Assembly: GCF_004011825.1 (NCBI RefSeq)
Contig: NZ_RKLO01000007.1
Location: forward strand, 170,550-234,549
Reading direction: 5' to 3'
DNA length: 64,000 nt
From: Rhodococcus xishaensis
GTDB lineage: Bacteria > Actinomycetota > Actinomycetes > Mycobacteriales > Mycobacteriaceae
Below, one piece after another: positions 17,261 through 26,959 of the stretch. Below the pieces are notes generated by a model. It had not been told where the DNA came from and ran no database searches. It saw only the letters and a program-made list of their open reading frames with translations. Positions within the stretch are counted from its first letter, which is position 1; the number at the start of each line of letters is the position of its first letter. A program made the translations under genes and the position numbers.

Positions 17261-17737
17261 ATGGCCGATATCACTCCCACCCTCAAGTCCAAGCTCCGTG
17301 CCGACCTCACCATCGCGATGAAGGAGAAGGATCAGCTGCGCCTGTCCACGCTGCGCATGCTCCTCTCGGCGGTCCAGAAGGAGGAGACGGCCGGCAAGGA
17401 GTCCCGCGAACTCGGCGATGAAGAGATTCTCAAGGTCCTCGCCAAAGAGTCGAAGAAGCGCGGCGAGGCCGCCGAGGTGTACACCGCGGCGGGACGGGGC
17501 GAACTGGCCGCCAACGAACGTGCCGAGGCACAGGTCATCGATTCGTATCTACCCACACCGTTCACAGACGCCGAACTTGCCGACGTTGCCGACACCGCCA
17601 TCGCACAGATCGCCGAGGAACTGGGCGAGCGCCCCGGTATGCGGCAGATGGGTCAGGTCATGAAGGTCGCCACCGCGCTCGCGGCGGGTAAGGCCGACGG
17701 ATCGCGAATCTCGAAGGCGGTCAAGGATCGCCTGTAG
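17261..17737 (+). CDS. YqeY/GatB-like domain protein
   Basis: A 158-residue protein from ATG 17261 (MADITPTLKSKLRADLTIAM). It matches the YqeY family from end to end: helical N-terminal half with LRLSTLRMLLSAVQKEE, then ELGDEEILKVLAKESKKRGEA and the C-terminal GatB-like small domain ending GSRISKAVKDRL. YqeY resembles the tRNA-binding tail of the amidotransferase subunit GatB but stands alone, and its role is not settled. It is divergent from the phosphoesterase, with the shared promoter space 17200-17260. Confidence 0.88.
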   Translation: MADITPTLKSKLRADLTIAMKEKDQLRLSTLRMLLSAVQKEETAGKESRELGDEEILKVLAKESKKRGEAAEVYTAAGRGELAANERAEAQVIDSYLPTPFTDAELADVADTAIAQIAEELGERPGMRQMGQVMKVATALAAGKADGSRISKAVKDRL

Positions 17738-17833
17738 TCCGCCCCGCTTGTAGTCCGCCCGTTGACTTCCCAACGGGCTGAGACGGTGCGGGGCCAGCGG
17801 GCCCCGTGGGTAGCGCTCAGCGTAGGTCGGTCG

Positions 17834-18466
17834 TCAATGTGCTCTACCGCTCAACAGGTGGCGATGGCCGTTCCCTTCATGCGTCTCGGTGTCGGTGTCG
17901 ACATCGGCGAGCACAGGATCGAATGCGGGGCCATCGTTGGAGGCCGTCATCTCGAGGCCTGCGCCCTGGCCGTAGACGAGGTGCTGGCCCAGCGCACCGC
18001 CGAACCCGACTGCCCCCAGGGCAGTTGCAGACAGCACGACGGCCAGTCGGTTCGGAGCGCTCGGGTCCTGTCGGCGACGGCGGAACGATGCGAGCATCAA
18101 TGTGATTCCCACCCCGTTGGCTGCGACGTGCAGCAGGCCGACCCGCCGCTGGCGGACGTCGCGTTCGCTCCAATCCGCCCAGCCCGTCGCCAAGGTCGGG
18201 GGCAGGGCGAGCAAACCCACACCGATGAGCCGACGCGCCCCGCGGTGGTCGCGCAAGAAGACGTCGAAGATCAGGGAACTTGTCCACGCTCCGATCGGTA
18301 CGGCGACGAGGCCGGGATGCACGGGATGCCCCAGCCAGCCGCCGCGGAGGCGATCACCGATCGGGGTGCGGCCCAGCCCGGACTGTATGCGGTGCTGCAA
18401 TGTGGCGCTGAGTCCATCGAGGAAGGACGCGGACTCAGCCCGGTTGTACAGGTGACGTAGGTTCAT
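17834..18466 (-). CDS. DUF2231-type membrane protein
   Basis: A 210-residue protein with about four hydrophobic segments. The DUF2231 hallmark GGWLGHPVHPGLVAVPIGAW is near residues 43-62, followed by LIFDVF and a helix with ATGWADW, where Trp/Asp residues are conserved in the family. The C-terminus is acidic and His-rich (DVDTDTETHEGNGHRHLL), possibly metal binding. The family is often near redox or Rieske proteins, but no such gene adjoins here. It lies downstream of ponA2 on the same strand, with 44 bases between. Function unknown. Confidence 0.75.
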   Translation of the reverse strand: MNLRHLYNRAESASFLDGLSATLQHRIQSGLGRTPIGDRLRGGWLGHPVHPGLVAVPIGAWTSSLIFDVFLRDHRGARRLIGVGLLALPPTLATGWADWSERDVRQRRVGLLHVAANGVGITLMLASFRRRRQDPSAPNRLAVVLSATALGAVGFGGALGQHLVYGQGAGLEMTASNDGPAFDPVLADVDTDTETHEGNGHRHLLSGRAH

Positions 18467-18510
18467 GCACCCCGACTACCCGGCTCCTGGCCCGACGAAA
18501 CCCGACGGGT

Positions 18511-20856
18511 TCAGCCACCGGGCGTCGTCGTCGGCGTAGGTGATGCCGACGGAGTCGGCTCTGGCGATTCCGTATCGGAAGGCTCGGCGCTCACGGAGCC
18601 GTCGCTGACGTAGATCGTGATGGTCGACCCCGGCACCGCCAGGCCCGCCGGTGAACTGGCGGTGACATCGCCCTCGGGCTTGTCGGACTCGGCGCTCGCC
18701 GTGCTCACCGCGAAACCGGCGTCCTTCAGGGCGGCGGTCGCGGCTTCCTCAGTCATGCCGACGACGTCGGGCACCCGAGCGTTCTGCGATCCCCTGACGT
18801 ACCTGTCGGCGACTTCCGGCAGCGTGGTGGGGCCGAAGTCGCTGACGATCGGCATCATCGCCTGGAACCATGTGCGGGCCGGTTCGTTGCCGCCGAAAAG
18901 GCTGCCGCTGCTACATGGCCGCAGTGGGGATGAGCAGATCTGACCGGGCGACGTGGAGTCACCGTAGACCAGAGCGGCGGCCGCAAAGTTGTTGGTGTAC
19001 CCCAGGAACCCTGACGACATGTTGGACTCGGTGGTGCCCGTCTTGCCCGACATCGGAAGATTCCACCCGGCCGAATTGGCGGCCGCGAAGGCCGTGCCGC
19101 CCGGGGCGTCGTCCTTGCTCAACGCCACCGACAGAGTGTCGGCCAGGCCCGGATCGACCACCTGCTCACACGCCTGCTGCGTGATCGGGACGGGCTTGCC
19201 CAAGCGGTCGATGATGGAGTCGATCGGCGTCGGTGGGCACCATTTGCCGTGGGAGGCGAGGGTCGCGCCGACGTTGGCGAGCTCGAGCGGATTGACCCAC
19301 GTGGGACCGAGGGTGAACGAGCCGAGGTTCTGCTCCTTCTGCATGTCCGCCATGCTCTGGTCGCCGAAGCCGGACGAGCCCGGGTCCGTGTACGACCGCA
19401 AGCCGAGGCGAACGGCCATGTCGACGGCAGCATCGACACCGGTCGACTGGAGCAGCTTCACGAACGCCGTGTTCGGGGACTGAGCGAGCGCGTCCGTGAC
19501 CGACAGCCGTGGCGGATAGTTCCCCGCGTTCACGACACAGTACGTAGCCGGCGGGCAGCCCCGGGCGCCGCCGTTGCCCATACCGCGGGCCTCGAAGCGC
19601 CGAGGAACATCGAGGACCGCGTTGATGCCCAGACCCTCCTCCATCGCAGCGGCGGCCGTAAAGATCTTGAAGACCGATCCAGCGCCGTGACCGACGAGGG
19701 AGTAGGGCTGCGGCTGCACGGTCTCTTCCTCTGAGGAGTCGAGTCCGTACGTGCGGCTCGAGCCCATCGCCAGCACGCGGTGCTCGTCCTGACCAGGCTC
19801 GACCACGTTCATCACGTTCGCGATGCCGTTCAGCTGGGGGTCGGCGTTGTTCACCAGCGCCGACTGGACCGACTCCTGCACGACCGGGTCCAGCGTCGTC
19901 TTGATCGTGTAGCCGCCGCGGTTGATCTGGTCCCGGCTCATACCCGAGGCCTCGAGGTACTGCAGCGCGTAGTCGCAGAAGAACCCCTTGTCGCCGGCAG
20001 CGATGCAGCCACGCGGCAGGGTATTGGGCTCGGGAAGCACCCCGAGGGGCTCGGCCTTCGCCGCGCGGATCTCCTCGGCCCGGTCCGGGATGTTCTCGAT
20101 CATCGTGTCGAGCACGGTGTTGCGACGCTCGAGAACCCCGTCCGGATTCGTGTACGGGTTCAGTGCGGAACTGGACTGCACCATGCCGGCAAGCATCGCT
20201 GCCTGTGTCAGATTCAGGTCCTTGGCATCGGTACCGAAGTAGGTCTGTGCGGCATCCTGCACTCCGAACGAGCCGTTACCGAATGGAACGAGGTTGAGGT
20301 AGCGGGTGAGGATCTCGTCCTTGCTCAGTTCCTTGTCGAGCGCGAGCGCCATCCGGATCTCCCGGATTTTGCGTGCCGGCGTGGTCTCGATCGCGGCCCG
20401 GCGTTCGGCCTCGTCCTGCGCCACCACCAGCAGTTGGTAGTTCTTGACGTACTGCTGCTCGATGGTCGACGCGCCTTGCTGGACCTGACCGCTCGTCGTG
20501 TTCGTCATGAACGCGCGCACGGTGCCCTGCCAGTCGACGCCGTCGTGTTCGGCGAAGCGTTTGTCCTCGATCGAGACGATCGCAAGCTTCATCTCGTTCG
20601 AGATCTGGTCGCTCGGGACCTCGAACCGGCGCTGCTCGTAGAGCCAGGCGATCGGATTGCCGTCGACGTCGGTCATCGTCGTCACCGCCGGAACGATGCC
20701 CTCGACGAGTTCGGCCGACGCATTGTCGACGGCGTCGGCGGCGCGGTTGGAGGCGAACCCGAATCCTCCTGCCAACGGAAACATCAGACCGGCGACAAGG
20801 ACCCCGGCGAGCGCGGTACACCCCGCGAGCTTGGCGATCGTTTTGGCTCTCGACAC
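18511..20856 (-). CDS. ponA2: Bifunctional class A penicillin-binding protein with PASTA domain (PonA2)
   Basis: A 781-residue protein from GTG 20856. The frame continues open to 21000, but the shorter start gives the usual short cytoplasmic N-terminus before the membrane anchor (residues 10-32). The GT51 glycosyltransferase domain has IEDKRFAEHDGVDW (Glu97) and QGASTIEQQYVKNY. The transpeptidase has SVFK (Ser nucleophile), SPN and KTGTT. One PASTA domain (RVPDVVGMTEEAATAALKDA) precedes a Ser/Pro/Thr tail. It polymerises and crosslinks peptidoglycan at the outer face of the membrane. Sequence and neighbours (phosphoesterase, whiB4) match Rv3682. Confidence 0.93.
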   Translation of the reverse strand: MSRAKTIAKLAGCTALAGVLVAGLMFPLAGGFGFASNRAADAVDNASAELVEGIVPAVTTMTDVDGNPIAWLYEQRRFEVPSDQISNEMKLAIVSIEDKRFAEHDGVDWQGTVRAFMTNTTSGQVQQGASTIEQQYVKNYQLLVVAQDEAERRAAIETTPARKIREIRMALALDKELSKDEILTRYLNLVPFGNGSFGVQDAAQTYFGTDAKDLNLTQAAMLAGMVQSSSALNPYTNPDGVLERRNTVLDTMIENIPDRAEEIRAAKAEPLGVLPEPNTLPRGCIAAGDKGFFCDYALQYLEASGMSRDQINRGGYTIKTTLDPVVQESVQSALVNNADPQLNGIANVMNVVEPGQDEHRVLAMGSSRTYGLDSSEEETVQPQPYSLVGHGAGSVFKIFTAAAAMEEGLGINAVLDVPRRFEARGMGNGGARGCPPATYCVVNAGNYPPRLSVTDALAQSPNTAFVKLLQSTGVDAAVDMAVRLGLRSYTDPGSSGFGDQSMADMQKEQNLGSFTLGPTWVNPLELANVGATLASHGKWCPPTPIDSIIDRLGKPVPITQQACEQVVDPGLADTLSVALSKDDAPGGTAFAAANSAGWNLPMSGKTGTTESNMSSGFLGYTNNFAAAALVYGDSTSPGQICSSPLRPCSSGSLFGGNEPARTWFQAMMPIVSDFGPTTLPEVADRYVRGSQNARVPDVVGMTEEAATAALKDAGFAVSTASAESDKPEGDVTASSPAGLAVPGSTITIYVSDGSVSAEPSDTESPEPTPSASPTPTTTPGG

Positions 20857-21019
20857 GTCCAACAGAGTACGTGTACCGCCGACGCCCACCTGCGACGAGA
20901 ACTGGACGCTAGTTGAGCGACGAAGAAACGCCCGTGACCCGGTCAAAGGCGACGAAGTATGCACGGCCGTACCAGAATTTGTGACTGTGATCTTGCGCAC
21001 CGGAGTTTCTTTACCTAAA

Positions 21020-21052
21020 TTGACTCTCGTCAGTGTGATACAGCTAACACTG
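21020..21052 (+). promoter_or_regulatory. Possible whiB4 promoter with a 6-base inverted repeat
   Basis: TTGACT at 21020-21025 could be a -35 box reading toward whiB4. Overlapping it downstream is CAGTGT (21031) and its exact inverse ACACTG (21047), ten bases apart, where a regulator could sit over the -10 region. The -10 itself is weak. This lies in the divergent ponA2/whiB4 gap. Confidence 0.3.
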
Positions 21053-21146
21053 AATTAGGAATGTGGTGCAGTCCTCACGTGCTACCGGGGGCTGTGAGAA
21101 CATCCTGAGCGCCGTGGGGAACGGCGTTTCGACGAAGGGGAACCGA

Positions 21147-21470
21147 ATGCACATGACCAGCCCCGCCACGCGGCTCGACTACGAACAGGCGGAAGCCCGT
21201 ATCCAGTGGGTCGCGCAGGCACGATGCCGTGAAATCGACCCCGATCAACTCTTCGTTCGTGGTGCGGCGCAGCGCAAGGCCGCAACTATCTGCCGGCACT
21301 GCCCGGTCCTCATGCAGTGCGGAGCCGACGCACTCGACAACCGCGTCGAGTTCGGGGTGTGGGGCGGCATGACCGAACGCCAGCGCCGAGCACTGCTCAA
21401 GCAGCACCCCGAAGTCGAGTCTTGGGCAGACTTCTTCGAGGCGCAGCGTCAGCATCAGTCCGCGGTCTGA
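21147..21470 (+). CDS. whiB4: WhiB4-like iron-sulfur regulator
   Basis: A 107-residue WhiB protein from ATG 21147 behind AAGGGGAA. Cys27, Cys49, Cys52 and Cys58 (ARCRE, ICRHCPVLMQC) form the 4Fe-4S site, and GVWGG followed by TERQRRALLKQ is the usual DNA-contact end. In M. tuberculosis WhiB4 (Rv3681c) is a redox-sensing regulator of oxidative-stress genes placed between ponA2 and the ArsA-like pair, as here. Length and the EVESWADFF end fit WhiB4 rather than WhiB1. It may act on DNA only after cluster loss, by analogy. Confidence 0.9.
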   Translation: MHMTSPATRLDYEQAEARIQWVAQARCREIDPDQLFVRGAAQRKAATICRHCPVLMQCGADALDNRVEFGVWGGMTERQRRALLKQHPEVESWADFFEAQRQHQSAV

Positions 21471-21546
21471 CCAGCAGCCCGGATAGGCCCTCGTCGGCGG
21501 AACAGGCCCGACCGGAAACACCTGAGACCGGTTCGATCTCGTAACG

Positions 21547-21584
21547 GCGCAGCCTCGCGCACGGCTTCGTGCCCGCGGCTGCGC
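21547..21584. terminator. Two-part hairpin between convergent genes
   Basis: GCGCAGCC at 21547 pairs with GGCTGCGC at 21577, enclosing a second stem GCACG/CGTGC. It stands between the stop of whiB4 (21470) and the stop of the leftward ArsA-like gene (21616), so it can end both transcripts. No clear T-run, as is common in high-GC actinobacteria. Confidence 0.55.
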
Positions 21585-21615
21585 TCGTCACACTGGTTGG
21601 TTGGACCCGACCGTT

Positions 21616-22755
21616 TCAGCCCTGGCGGGTCAGCTGATCCCCGACCGCACGCAGCGCTGTCAGGTCCGAGACCTCGAATGGGAGTGACGGCACCCCGATG
21701 ATCGGTACATGGGGGTGTGAGGCCGTGAAGCGGCTCAGCAGCCGTACCTCCCGTTTCGCGGTCACCGCGCGATGCGCGTGAACCCGCAGGACCGCGGAGG
21801 TCAGTTCGTTGGCCGCATCAGTCGGGTCGCGCTCGTCCAGCAGATCGGCGCCCGTGAGGGCGTGGTCGGCGGGCAACGAGCAAAGCGTGGGGTGGGTGCG
21901 GTTGAGGACCAGGCCTGCGAGCGGCATCCGGTCGCCGGACAGCCGGTCCACGAAGAAGGCGGCCTCCCGCAGCGCGTCCGGCTCGGCGGACGCGATTACG
22001 ACGAACTGGGTGCCCTCCCGGCGTAGCAGATCGTATGTGCGCGTCGCACGCTCCCGGAAGCCCCCGAACATCGAGTCCAGTGACTGCACGAACGCCGACG
22101 CGTCGGCGAGCATCCTGCTGCCCACCACCGTCGACACACCCTTGAGGGCCAGCCCCATCGCTCCGGTCACGAGCCGGCCGATACCCCGCCCGGGCGCTGT
22201 GAGTAGGCGGATCATGCGGCCGTCGAGAAACGCCCCGAGCCGCTGCGGAGCATCGAGGAAGTCGAGCGCGTTGCGCGACGGTGGCGTGTCGACGACCACC
22301 AGATCCCACCGGCGGTCTGCGGCGAGCTGGCCGAGTTTCTCCATCGCCATGTACTCCTGTGTTCCGGAGAACGACGTGGCGACAGTTTGGTAGAAGGGGT
22401 TCGCCAGGATCTGCTCGGCCTTCCCGGGTGGCGAGTGTTCGAGCACCATCTCGTCGAACGTCCGGCGCATGTTGAGCATCATCGCGTGCAACTCCCCGGT
22501 CGACCCGGGCGCGAGATCCACGAGTTGAGGTTCGTTGTCGAGGTCCTGCACTCCCAGAGCCTGCGCTAGCCGGCGTGCCGGATCGATAGTCAGGACCGCG
22601 ACTCGTCGGCCTTGCTCGGCGGCGCGCAGTGCCATGGACGCGGCCGTCGTGGTCTTCCCGACACCGCCCGCGCCGCAGCACACGACGATCCGGGTTCGCG
22701 GGTCGGTGAGGACCGCTTCGAGGTCAAGGGCCGGGGCGGTGCGCGGCAGATTCAT
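21616..22755 (-). CDS. ArsA/GET3-like ATPase, second gene of pair (Rv3680-like)
   Basis: A 379-residue SIMIBI ATPase. The deviant Walker [11 protein letters not shown] is at residues 27-36, switch I resembles [10 protein letters not shown], and [16 protein letters not shown] is the switch II region. No metal-binding Cys set typical of arsenite pumps is seen. Its ATG overlaps the stop of the partner gene (ATGA at 22752-22755), so they are co-translated and very likely act together. In mycobacteria the pair Rv3679/Rv3680 forms a complex linked to tolerance of glycerol-related stress and toxic aldehydes. Arsenic transport is unlikely. Confidence 0.88.
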   Translation of the reverse strand: MNLPRTAPALDLEAVLTDPRTRIVVCCGAGGVGKTTTAASMALRAAEQGRRVAVLTIDPARRLAQALGVQDLDNEPQLVDLAPGSTGELHAMMLNMRRTFDEMVLEHSPPGKAEQILANPFYQTVATSFSGTQEYMAMEKLGQLAADRRWDLVVVDTPPSRNALDFLDAPQRLGAFLDGRMIRLLTAPGRGIGRLVTGAMGLALKGVSTVVGSRMLADASAFVQSLDSMFGGFRERATRTYDLLRREGTQFVVIASAEPDALREAAFFVDRLSGDRMPLAGLVLNRTHPTLCSLPADHALTGADLLDERDPTDAANELTSAVLRVHAHRAVTAKREVRLLSRFTASHPHVPIIGVPSLPFEVSDLTALRAVGDQLTRQG

Positions 22756-23774
22756 CGCACACCCTGCGCGATCAGCCGCTCGGCGAGTTCGTAGAGCCCA
22801 CCGAGATCGGCGCCGTCCACCAGCGTCGGCAAATACATGCGGGGCACCTTCACTTCGTCGAGTTGCATGGCGCTTTCGTCCTGCGCGGCCAGGGTGGCCG
22901 CATGCTCGATCACCTCGGTCAGCAGGCCTGCGAAATCGTCGTCCGACAGCGTGATACCTGCGGTCGCGAGTCCCTTGTGGATTCCCTCGGCATCGATCCG
23001 GCCGTTCGCTGCGTCGTCGAGTGCCTCCTTCGGCAGGTGCGCAGAGTCGGTGCGGTTCACGATCACCGCTCCGAGATGCAGGCCGGCTTCCTGGAGTTCG
23101 GTGACCGCGTCCGTCGTCTCCTGCACGGGCAGCGCCTCGAGCAGCGTCACCAGATGCACGACGGTCTCCTCCGAGTGCAGCAGCCGGACGACGCCCAGAC
23201 TCTGCGAGTGGATCGGCCCGCCCTTCGCCAGATCCGACATGGCCCGGGTCACGTCGAGGAACTTGCCGATACGGCCCGTCGGTGGCGAGTCCACGACCAC
23301 GGCGTCGTATGCGCGGCGACCGGACTTGTCAGTGCGTACCACGCACTCCTTGATCTTTCCGGTGAGTAGGACGTCACGCAGTCCCGGCGCGAGGGTCGTC
23401 GCGAACTCGACGGCGCCTATCCTCTTCATCGCGCGGCCCGCGAACCCCAGGTTGTAGAACATGTCGAGGTACTCGAGGAACGCGGTCTCCAGGTCGACAG
23501 CGAGGGCGAACACTTCACCGCCACCCTCAGCTGTAGCGATCTTCGTTTCCTGTGGCGGCAGCGGTGGGACGTCGAACAACTGCGCAATGCCCTGCCTGCC
23601 TTCGACCTCGACCAGCAGCACCCGCCGTCCTTCGGCGGCGAGTGCGAGCGCCAGCGAGGCGGCCACGGTGGACTTGCCCGTGCCACCCTTGCCGGAGACG
23701 AAGTGGAGTCGCGCTGTAACGGCGTTCTGCGGCCACCCTCGAGCGGCCGAATCTATCGGTGCTGCCACGGCCAT
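22752..23774 (-). CDS. ArsA/GET3-like ATPase, first gene of pair (Rv3679-like)
   Basis: A 340-residue ATPase from ATG 23774. The open frame extends to 23882 but the extension lacks an RBS. The P-loop [10 protein letters not shown] is at 27-36, [18 protein letters not shown] follows, then [16 protein letters not shown] as switch II. It is shorter and sequence-distinct from its partner, and the two overlap by four bases. Deviant P-loop ATPases of this type usually dimerise, so a heterodimer is plausible. Convergent with nothing: the divergent DUF4177 gene starts 49 bases away. Confidence 0.88.
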   Translation of the reverse strand: MAVAAPIDSAARGWPQNAVTARLHFVSGKGGTGKSTVAASLALALAAEGRRVLLVEVEGRQGIAQLFDVPPLPPQETKIATAEGGGEVFALAVDLETAFLEYLDMFYNLGFAGRAMKRIGAVEFATTLAPGLRDVLLTGKIKECVVRTDKSGRRAYDAVVVDSPPTGRIGKFLDVTRAMSDLAKGGPIHSQSLGVVRLLHSEETVVHLVTLLEALPVQETTDAVTELQEAGLHLGAVIVNRTDSAHLPKEALDDAANGRIDAEGIHKGLATAGITLSDDDFAGLLTEVIEHAATLAAQDESAMQLDEVKVPRMYLPTLVDGADLGGLYELAERLIAQGVR

Positions 23775-23823
23775 GAGCCTATAAGTCGTGGGGTCGGTAT
23801 GCGTGGGAGATAGGCTCGGCGGC

Positions 23824-23988
23824 ATGAGCGAAATGACTACCTGGGAGTACGCGACCGTGCCGTTGTTGACGCACGCGACCAAGGCGATTCTCGACCAGTG
23901 GGGTGGCGACGGCTGGGAGCTGGTGACCGTGCTCCCCGGGCCGACCGGCGAGCAGCACGTGGCTTACCTCAAGCGGCCCAAGGGCTGA
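23824..23988 (+). CDS. Small DUF4177-type protein (Rv3678A-like)
   Basis: A 54-residue protein from ATG 23824: MSEMTTWEYATVPLLTHATK, then LDQWGGDGWELVTVLPG. The WEY start and the GWELV centre are the signature of DUF4177, a small beta-alpha-beta domain of unknown function. It is followed after 5 bases by the RidA gene, so they are probably co-transcribed. The same tiny gene lies in this position in mycobacteria. Confidence 0.8.
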   Translation: MSEMTTWEYATVPLLTHATKAILDQWGGDGWELVTVLPGPTGEQHVAYLKRPKG

Positions 23989-23993
23989 GGCGA

Positions 23994-24464
23994 ATGGCAG
24001 ACGTCACACAGTCCTGGACCGCGCGCCTAGCCGAGCTGGGCATCGCCCTGCCACCGGTGGCCGCCCCTGTCGCTGCCTATGTGCCGGCCGTCCGCACCGG
24101 TAGTCACGTTCACACTTCGGGCCAGTTGCCGTTCGTCGCCGGCACCCTGTCGATTACCGGCAAGCTCGGTGCGGGTGTCTCGGAGACCGACGGGAAGGCT
24201 GCTGCCCGCACGTGCGCGTTGAACGCGCTCGCCGCAGTGGACGCGCTGGTCGGGTTGGACTCGATCGTGCGCATCGTCAAGGTCGTCGGCTTCGTGGCCT
24301 CGGCCGAGGGATTCACGGGTCAGCCCGGTGTAATCAACGGTGCCTCCGAGTTCCTCGGCGAGGTGTTCGGGGACGCCGGCATCCACGCCCGGTCGGCCGT
24401 CGGCGTTGCCGAGCTGCCGCTGGGGTCACCCGTCGAGGTCGAACTGATCGCAGAGGTGCGTTAG
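23994..24464 (+). CDS. RidA/YjgF-family protein (Rv3678c-like)
   Basis: A 156-residue member of the RidA family. Core features are VHTSGQLPFVAG, the helix with AARTCALNALAAVDALVGLD, VVGFVASAEGF and the C-terminal GIHARSAVGVAELPLGSPVEVE. The Arg of HARSAVG matches the substrate-carboxylate-binding Arg of RidA. Family members hydrolyse reactive enamines/imines from PLP enzymes. This longer subgroup (about 155 residues) may have another ligand. It sits between the DUF4177 gene and an SDR, all on the plus strand. Confidence 0.82.
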   Translation: MADVTQSWTARLAELGIALPPVAAPVAAYVPAVRTGSHVHTSGQLPFVAGTLSITGKLGAGVSETDGKAAARTCALNALAAVDALVGLDSIVRIVKVVGFVASAEGFTGQPGVINGASEFLGEVFGDAGIHARSAVGVAELPLGSPVEVELIAEVR

Positions 24465-24476
24465 TACGGAGAGATC

Positions 24477-25241
24477 ATGAAGCGTTTCGAAGGCCGTCGC
24501 ATCCTCGTCACCGGCGCGGGCTCGGGCATCGGGCAGGCGGTCGTGGCCCGCCTCCTCGAGGAGGGTGGCATCGTCACCGGAGCGGACGTGTCCGAGGGTG
24601 GGCTGGCCGTCACGCACGAGCGTGCCGAGCGGGCCGGCTTCTCCGACCGCCTGCGCTCGGTCGTCGCCGACGTCTCCGACGAGGTTTCTGTCCGTGAGAA
24701 CCTCGGCGGCGCGATCACCGACCTGGGTGGCCTCGACGTGCTGGTCAACGCCGCTGGCATCCTGCGTTCGTCGCACACCCACGACACCGACCTCGGATTC
24801 TGGAACGAGATCATCGGCACCAATCTGACCGGCACGTTCTTGGTCACCCGGCAGGCCTTGCCTGCACTGCTCGAGACGGGCAAGGGCGTCATCGTGAACT
24901 TCAGTTCCACGTCGGCGCAGTTCGCGCACCCGTACATGGCGGCCTACGCAGCCTCGAAGGGCGGAATCCAGTCGTTCACCCACGCGATAGCGCTCGAATA
25001 TGCCAAGCAGGGCCTACGCGCGGTCGCGGTGGCGCCCGGCAGCATTGCGTCGGGCATGACCAGCAACCCCGGCTTCCCCGAGGGCGTCGACGCCAGCCTG
25101 ATCGGCAAGCTCTACCCGTGGATCGGTGAGGGTTTCGCCAGTCCGGAGACAGTTGCCGGCGTCGTCGCGATGCTCGCCTCCGACGACGGAGCCTTCGTCA
25201 CCGGGACCGAGATCCGGATCGACGGCGGCGCCCATATGTGA
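24477..25241 (+). CDS. Short-chain dehydrogenase/reductase
   Basis: A 254-residue classical SDR. TGAGSGIG is at 12-19, VNAAGI near 90, FSSTSAQ gives the Ser, and YAASKGG gives Tyr and Lys. It resembles FabG-type reductases of hydroxyacyl or cyclic alcohol substrates; the substrate cannot be told. It starts 12 bases after the RidA stop, so it is in that operon. The M. tuberculosis block has no gene here between Rv3678c and Rv3677c, so this one looks inserted, although its base use is ordinary. Confidence 0.85.
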   Translation: MKRFEGRRILVTGAGSGIGQAVVARLLEEGGIVTGADVSEGGLAVTHERAERAGFSDRLRSVVADVSDEVSVRENLGGAITDLGGLDVLVNAAGILRSSHTHDTDLGFWNEIIGTNLTGTFLVTRQALPALLETGKGVIVNFSSTSAQFAHPYMAAYAASKGGIQSFTHAIALEYAKQGLRAVAVAPGSIASGMTSNPGFPEGVDASLIGKLYPWIGEGFASPETVAGVVAMLASDDGAFVTGTEIRIDGGAHM

Positions 25242-25369
25242 CTGGTCCTGCGCCGCACCACGCGCGGGGTGGACGGCGGGAAATTCGGGACAGTCGTCGT
25301 ACAGTGATGCTCGATTCCGCGATGCTCGGTCCGCCGAACCCGCTGTCCACCCGTCAGGAAGGTGCGTCG

Positions 25370-26155
25370 ATGACGCTTCAGCACCCCGCGTACGCCCAGC
25401 TGCGGCAGGTCACTCCCGTCGCGGCCGTGATGCTCGAGAACAATCCGAGCATGTACGCGCTCGAGGGCACCAACACCTGGATCTTGCGGACGCCCGGCAA
25501 CGACGAGTGCATCGTGGTCGATCCCGGTGACGACGACCCGGCGCACCTGGCGCGGGTTGCGGGTGCGGGGACCGTTGTGCTGACCCTGATCTCGCACCGC
25601 CACCACGATCACACGGGTGGCATCGACCGGTTCTTCGACCTCACGGGGGCGCCCGTGCATGCGGTGCAGGAACAGCTACGCCGGGGCGGCGGCGCCGGGC
25701 TGGAGAACGACGAACTGATCGAAGCGGCCGGCCTCACGCTACGGGTGCTCCGCACTCCTGGGCACACGGCAGACTCGGTGTCGTTCGTGATCGAGGACGA
25801 GGGATCCGTGCTCACTGCCGACACCATCCTCGGCCGGGGCACCACCGTGCTAGACGCCTCGGACGGCAACCTGGGTGACTACCTGCAGTCGATGCGGACC
25901 CTCATCGGCCTTGGGGCAGGCCGAATGGTCCTGCCCGGGCACGGGCCGGAGCTGCCCGACCTCGAATCGGTCGCCAAGCGCTACCTCGCGCACCGTGAGG
26001 AGCGCCTCTCGCAGATCCGGGGTGCGCTGGACACTCTCGGTGCGGACGCGGACGTGCGGGCGGTTGTCGAGCACGTCTACACCGACATCGACGAGACCCT
26101 CTGGCCCGCGGCCGAGCAGTCGGTCCGGGTGCAGTTGGAGTATCTCCGCCGCTGA
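25370..26155 (+). CDS. Metallo-beta-lactamase-fold hydrolase (Rv3677c-like)
   Basis: A 261-residue protein from ATG 25370, behind AGGAAGG. The metal ligands are in SHRHHDHTGG (HxHxDH form), PGHTADS and LPGHGPEL near residue 190, with GRGTT for the bridging Asp region (TADTILG). The C-terminal winged helix-like part (YLAHREERLSQI, then VYTDIDETLWPAAEQ) matches the LACTB2/glyoxalase-II-like group. LACTB2 in animals is an RNase, and bacterial relatives are thioesterase-like, so the substrate is open. It converges with crp across 129 bases. Confidence 0.85.
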   Translation: MTLQHPAYAQLRQVTPVAAVMLENNPSMYALEGTNTWILRTPGNDECIVVDPGDDDPAHLARVAGAGTVVLTLISHRHHDHTGGIDRFFDLTGAPVHAVQEQLRRGGGAGLENDELIEAAGLTLRVLRTPGHTADSVSFVIEDEGSVLTADTILGRGTTVLDASDGNLGDYLQSMRTLIGLGAGRMVLPGHGPELPDLESVAKRYLAHREERLSQIRGALDTLGADADVRAVVEHVYTDIDETLWPAAEQSVRVQLEYLRR

Positions 26156-26284
26156 CTTCGCACACGGCGCAGCCGGGACCGATCAGGGGCCCACCATTCA
26201 CCTCTGGCTGACACGGCCCCGGCAGGGGACGGCTGCTTCAGCCGATGGCGAGGCAGATGGCCTCGTCCGGCGAAGTTGGTGCAG

Positions 26285-26959
26285 TCAGCGAGCGCGTCGC
26301 GCCAAACGCTCCGAGTCGGAGATCAGGACGCTCTTGCCCTCGAGACGCAGCCATCCACGGTGCGCGAAGTCGGCCAACGCCTTGTTCACGGTCTCGCGGG
26401 AGGCGCCGACGAGCTGAGCGATCTCCTCCTGGGTGAGGTCGTGCGTCACGCGGAGGGAACCAGCCTCCTGGGTGCCGAAGCGTTGCGCGAGCTGCAACAG
26501 TGCCTTGGCGACACGACCCGGGACGTCGGTGAAGATCAGGTCAGCGAGGTTGTTGTTGGTGCGACGCAGGCGACGTGCGAGGACACGCAGCAGCTGCTCC
26601 GCGATCTCCGGGCGTTGGTCGATCCACGACTTGAGGGCGTCGCGGTCCATGCTCACGGCGCGCACCTCGGTGACGGTGGTGGCCGTAGACGTACGCGGAC
26701 CCGGGTCGAAGATCGACAGCTCGCCGAACATGTCCGATGGACCCATGATCGTCAGCAGGTTCTCACGACCGTCCGGCGAGCGGCGGCCGAGCTTGACCTT
26801 GCCGGAGACGATGATGTACAGCCTGTCGCCGGGTTCACCCTCGTTGAAGATGACGTGCCCGCGGGGGAAGTCGACGGGCTGGAGCTGCTTGACCAGCGCA
26901 GCCACCGCCGAGGGCTCGACTCCTTGGAAGATGCCCGCTCTGGCAAGGACCTCGTCCAC
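26285..26959 (-). CDS. crp: Crp/GlxR-type cAMP-responsive regulator
   Basis: A 224-residue protein from GTG 26959, chosen because AGAGGAG precedes it and [16 protein letters not shown] is the standard start of actinobacterial GlxR/Crp. The cyclic-nucleotide domain has [17 protein letters not shown] as phosphate-binding cassette. The helix-turn-helix is [21 protein letters not shown]. It controls carbon, acetate and resuscitation genes. A perfect consensus site (TGTGA-N6-TCACA) lies upstream of acs at 39160, a likely direct target. No adenylate cyclase gene is in the window. Confidence 0.95.
   Translation of the reverse strand: MDEVLARAGIFQGVEPSAVAALVKQLQPVDFPRGHVIFNEGEPGDRLYIIVSGKVKLGRRSPDGRENLLTIMGPSDMFGELSIFDPGPRTSTATTVTEVRAVSMDRDALKSWIDQRPEIAEQLLRVLARRLRRTNNNLADLIFTDVPGRVAKALLQLAQRFGTQEAGSLRVTHDLTQEEIAQLVGASRETVNKALADFAHRGWLRLEGKSVLISDSERLARRAR

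Noticed and set aside
20857-21000. N-terminal extension of PonA2 from ATG 21000
   Set aside because: It would add 48 polar residues before the membrane anchor, not found in PonA2, and would occupy the divergent promoter gap.
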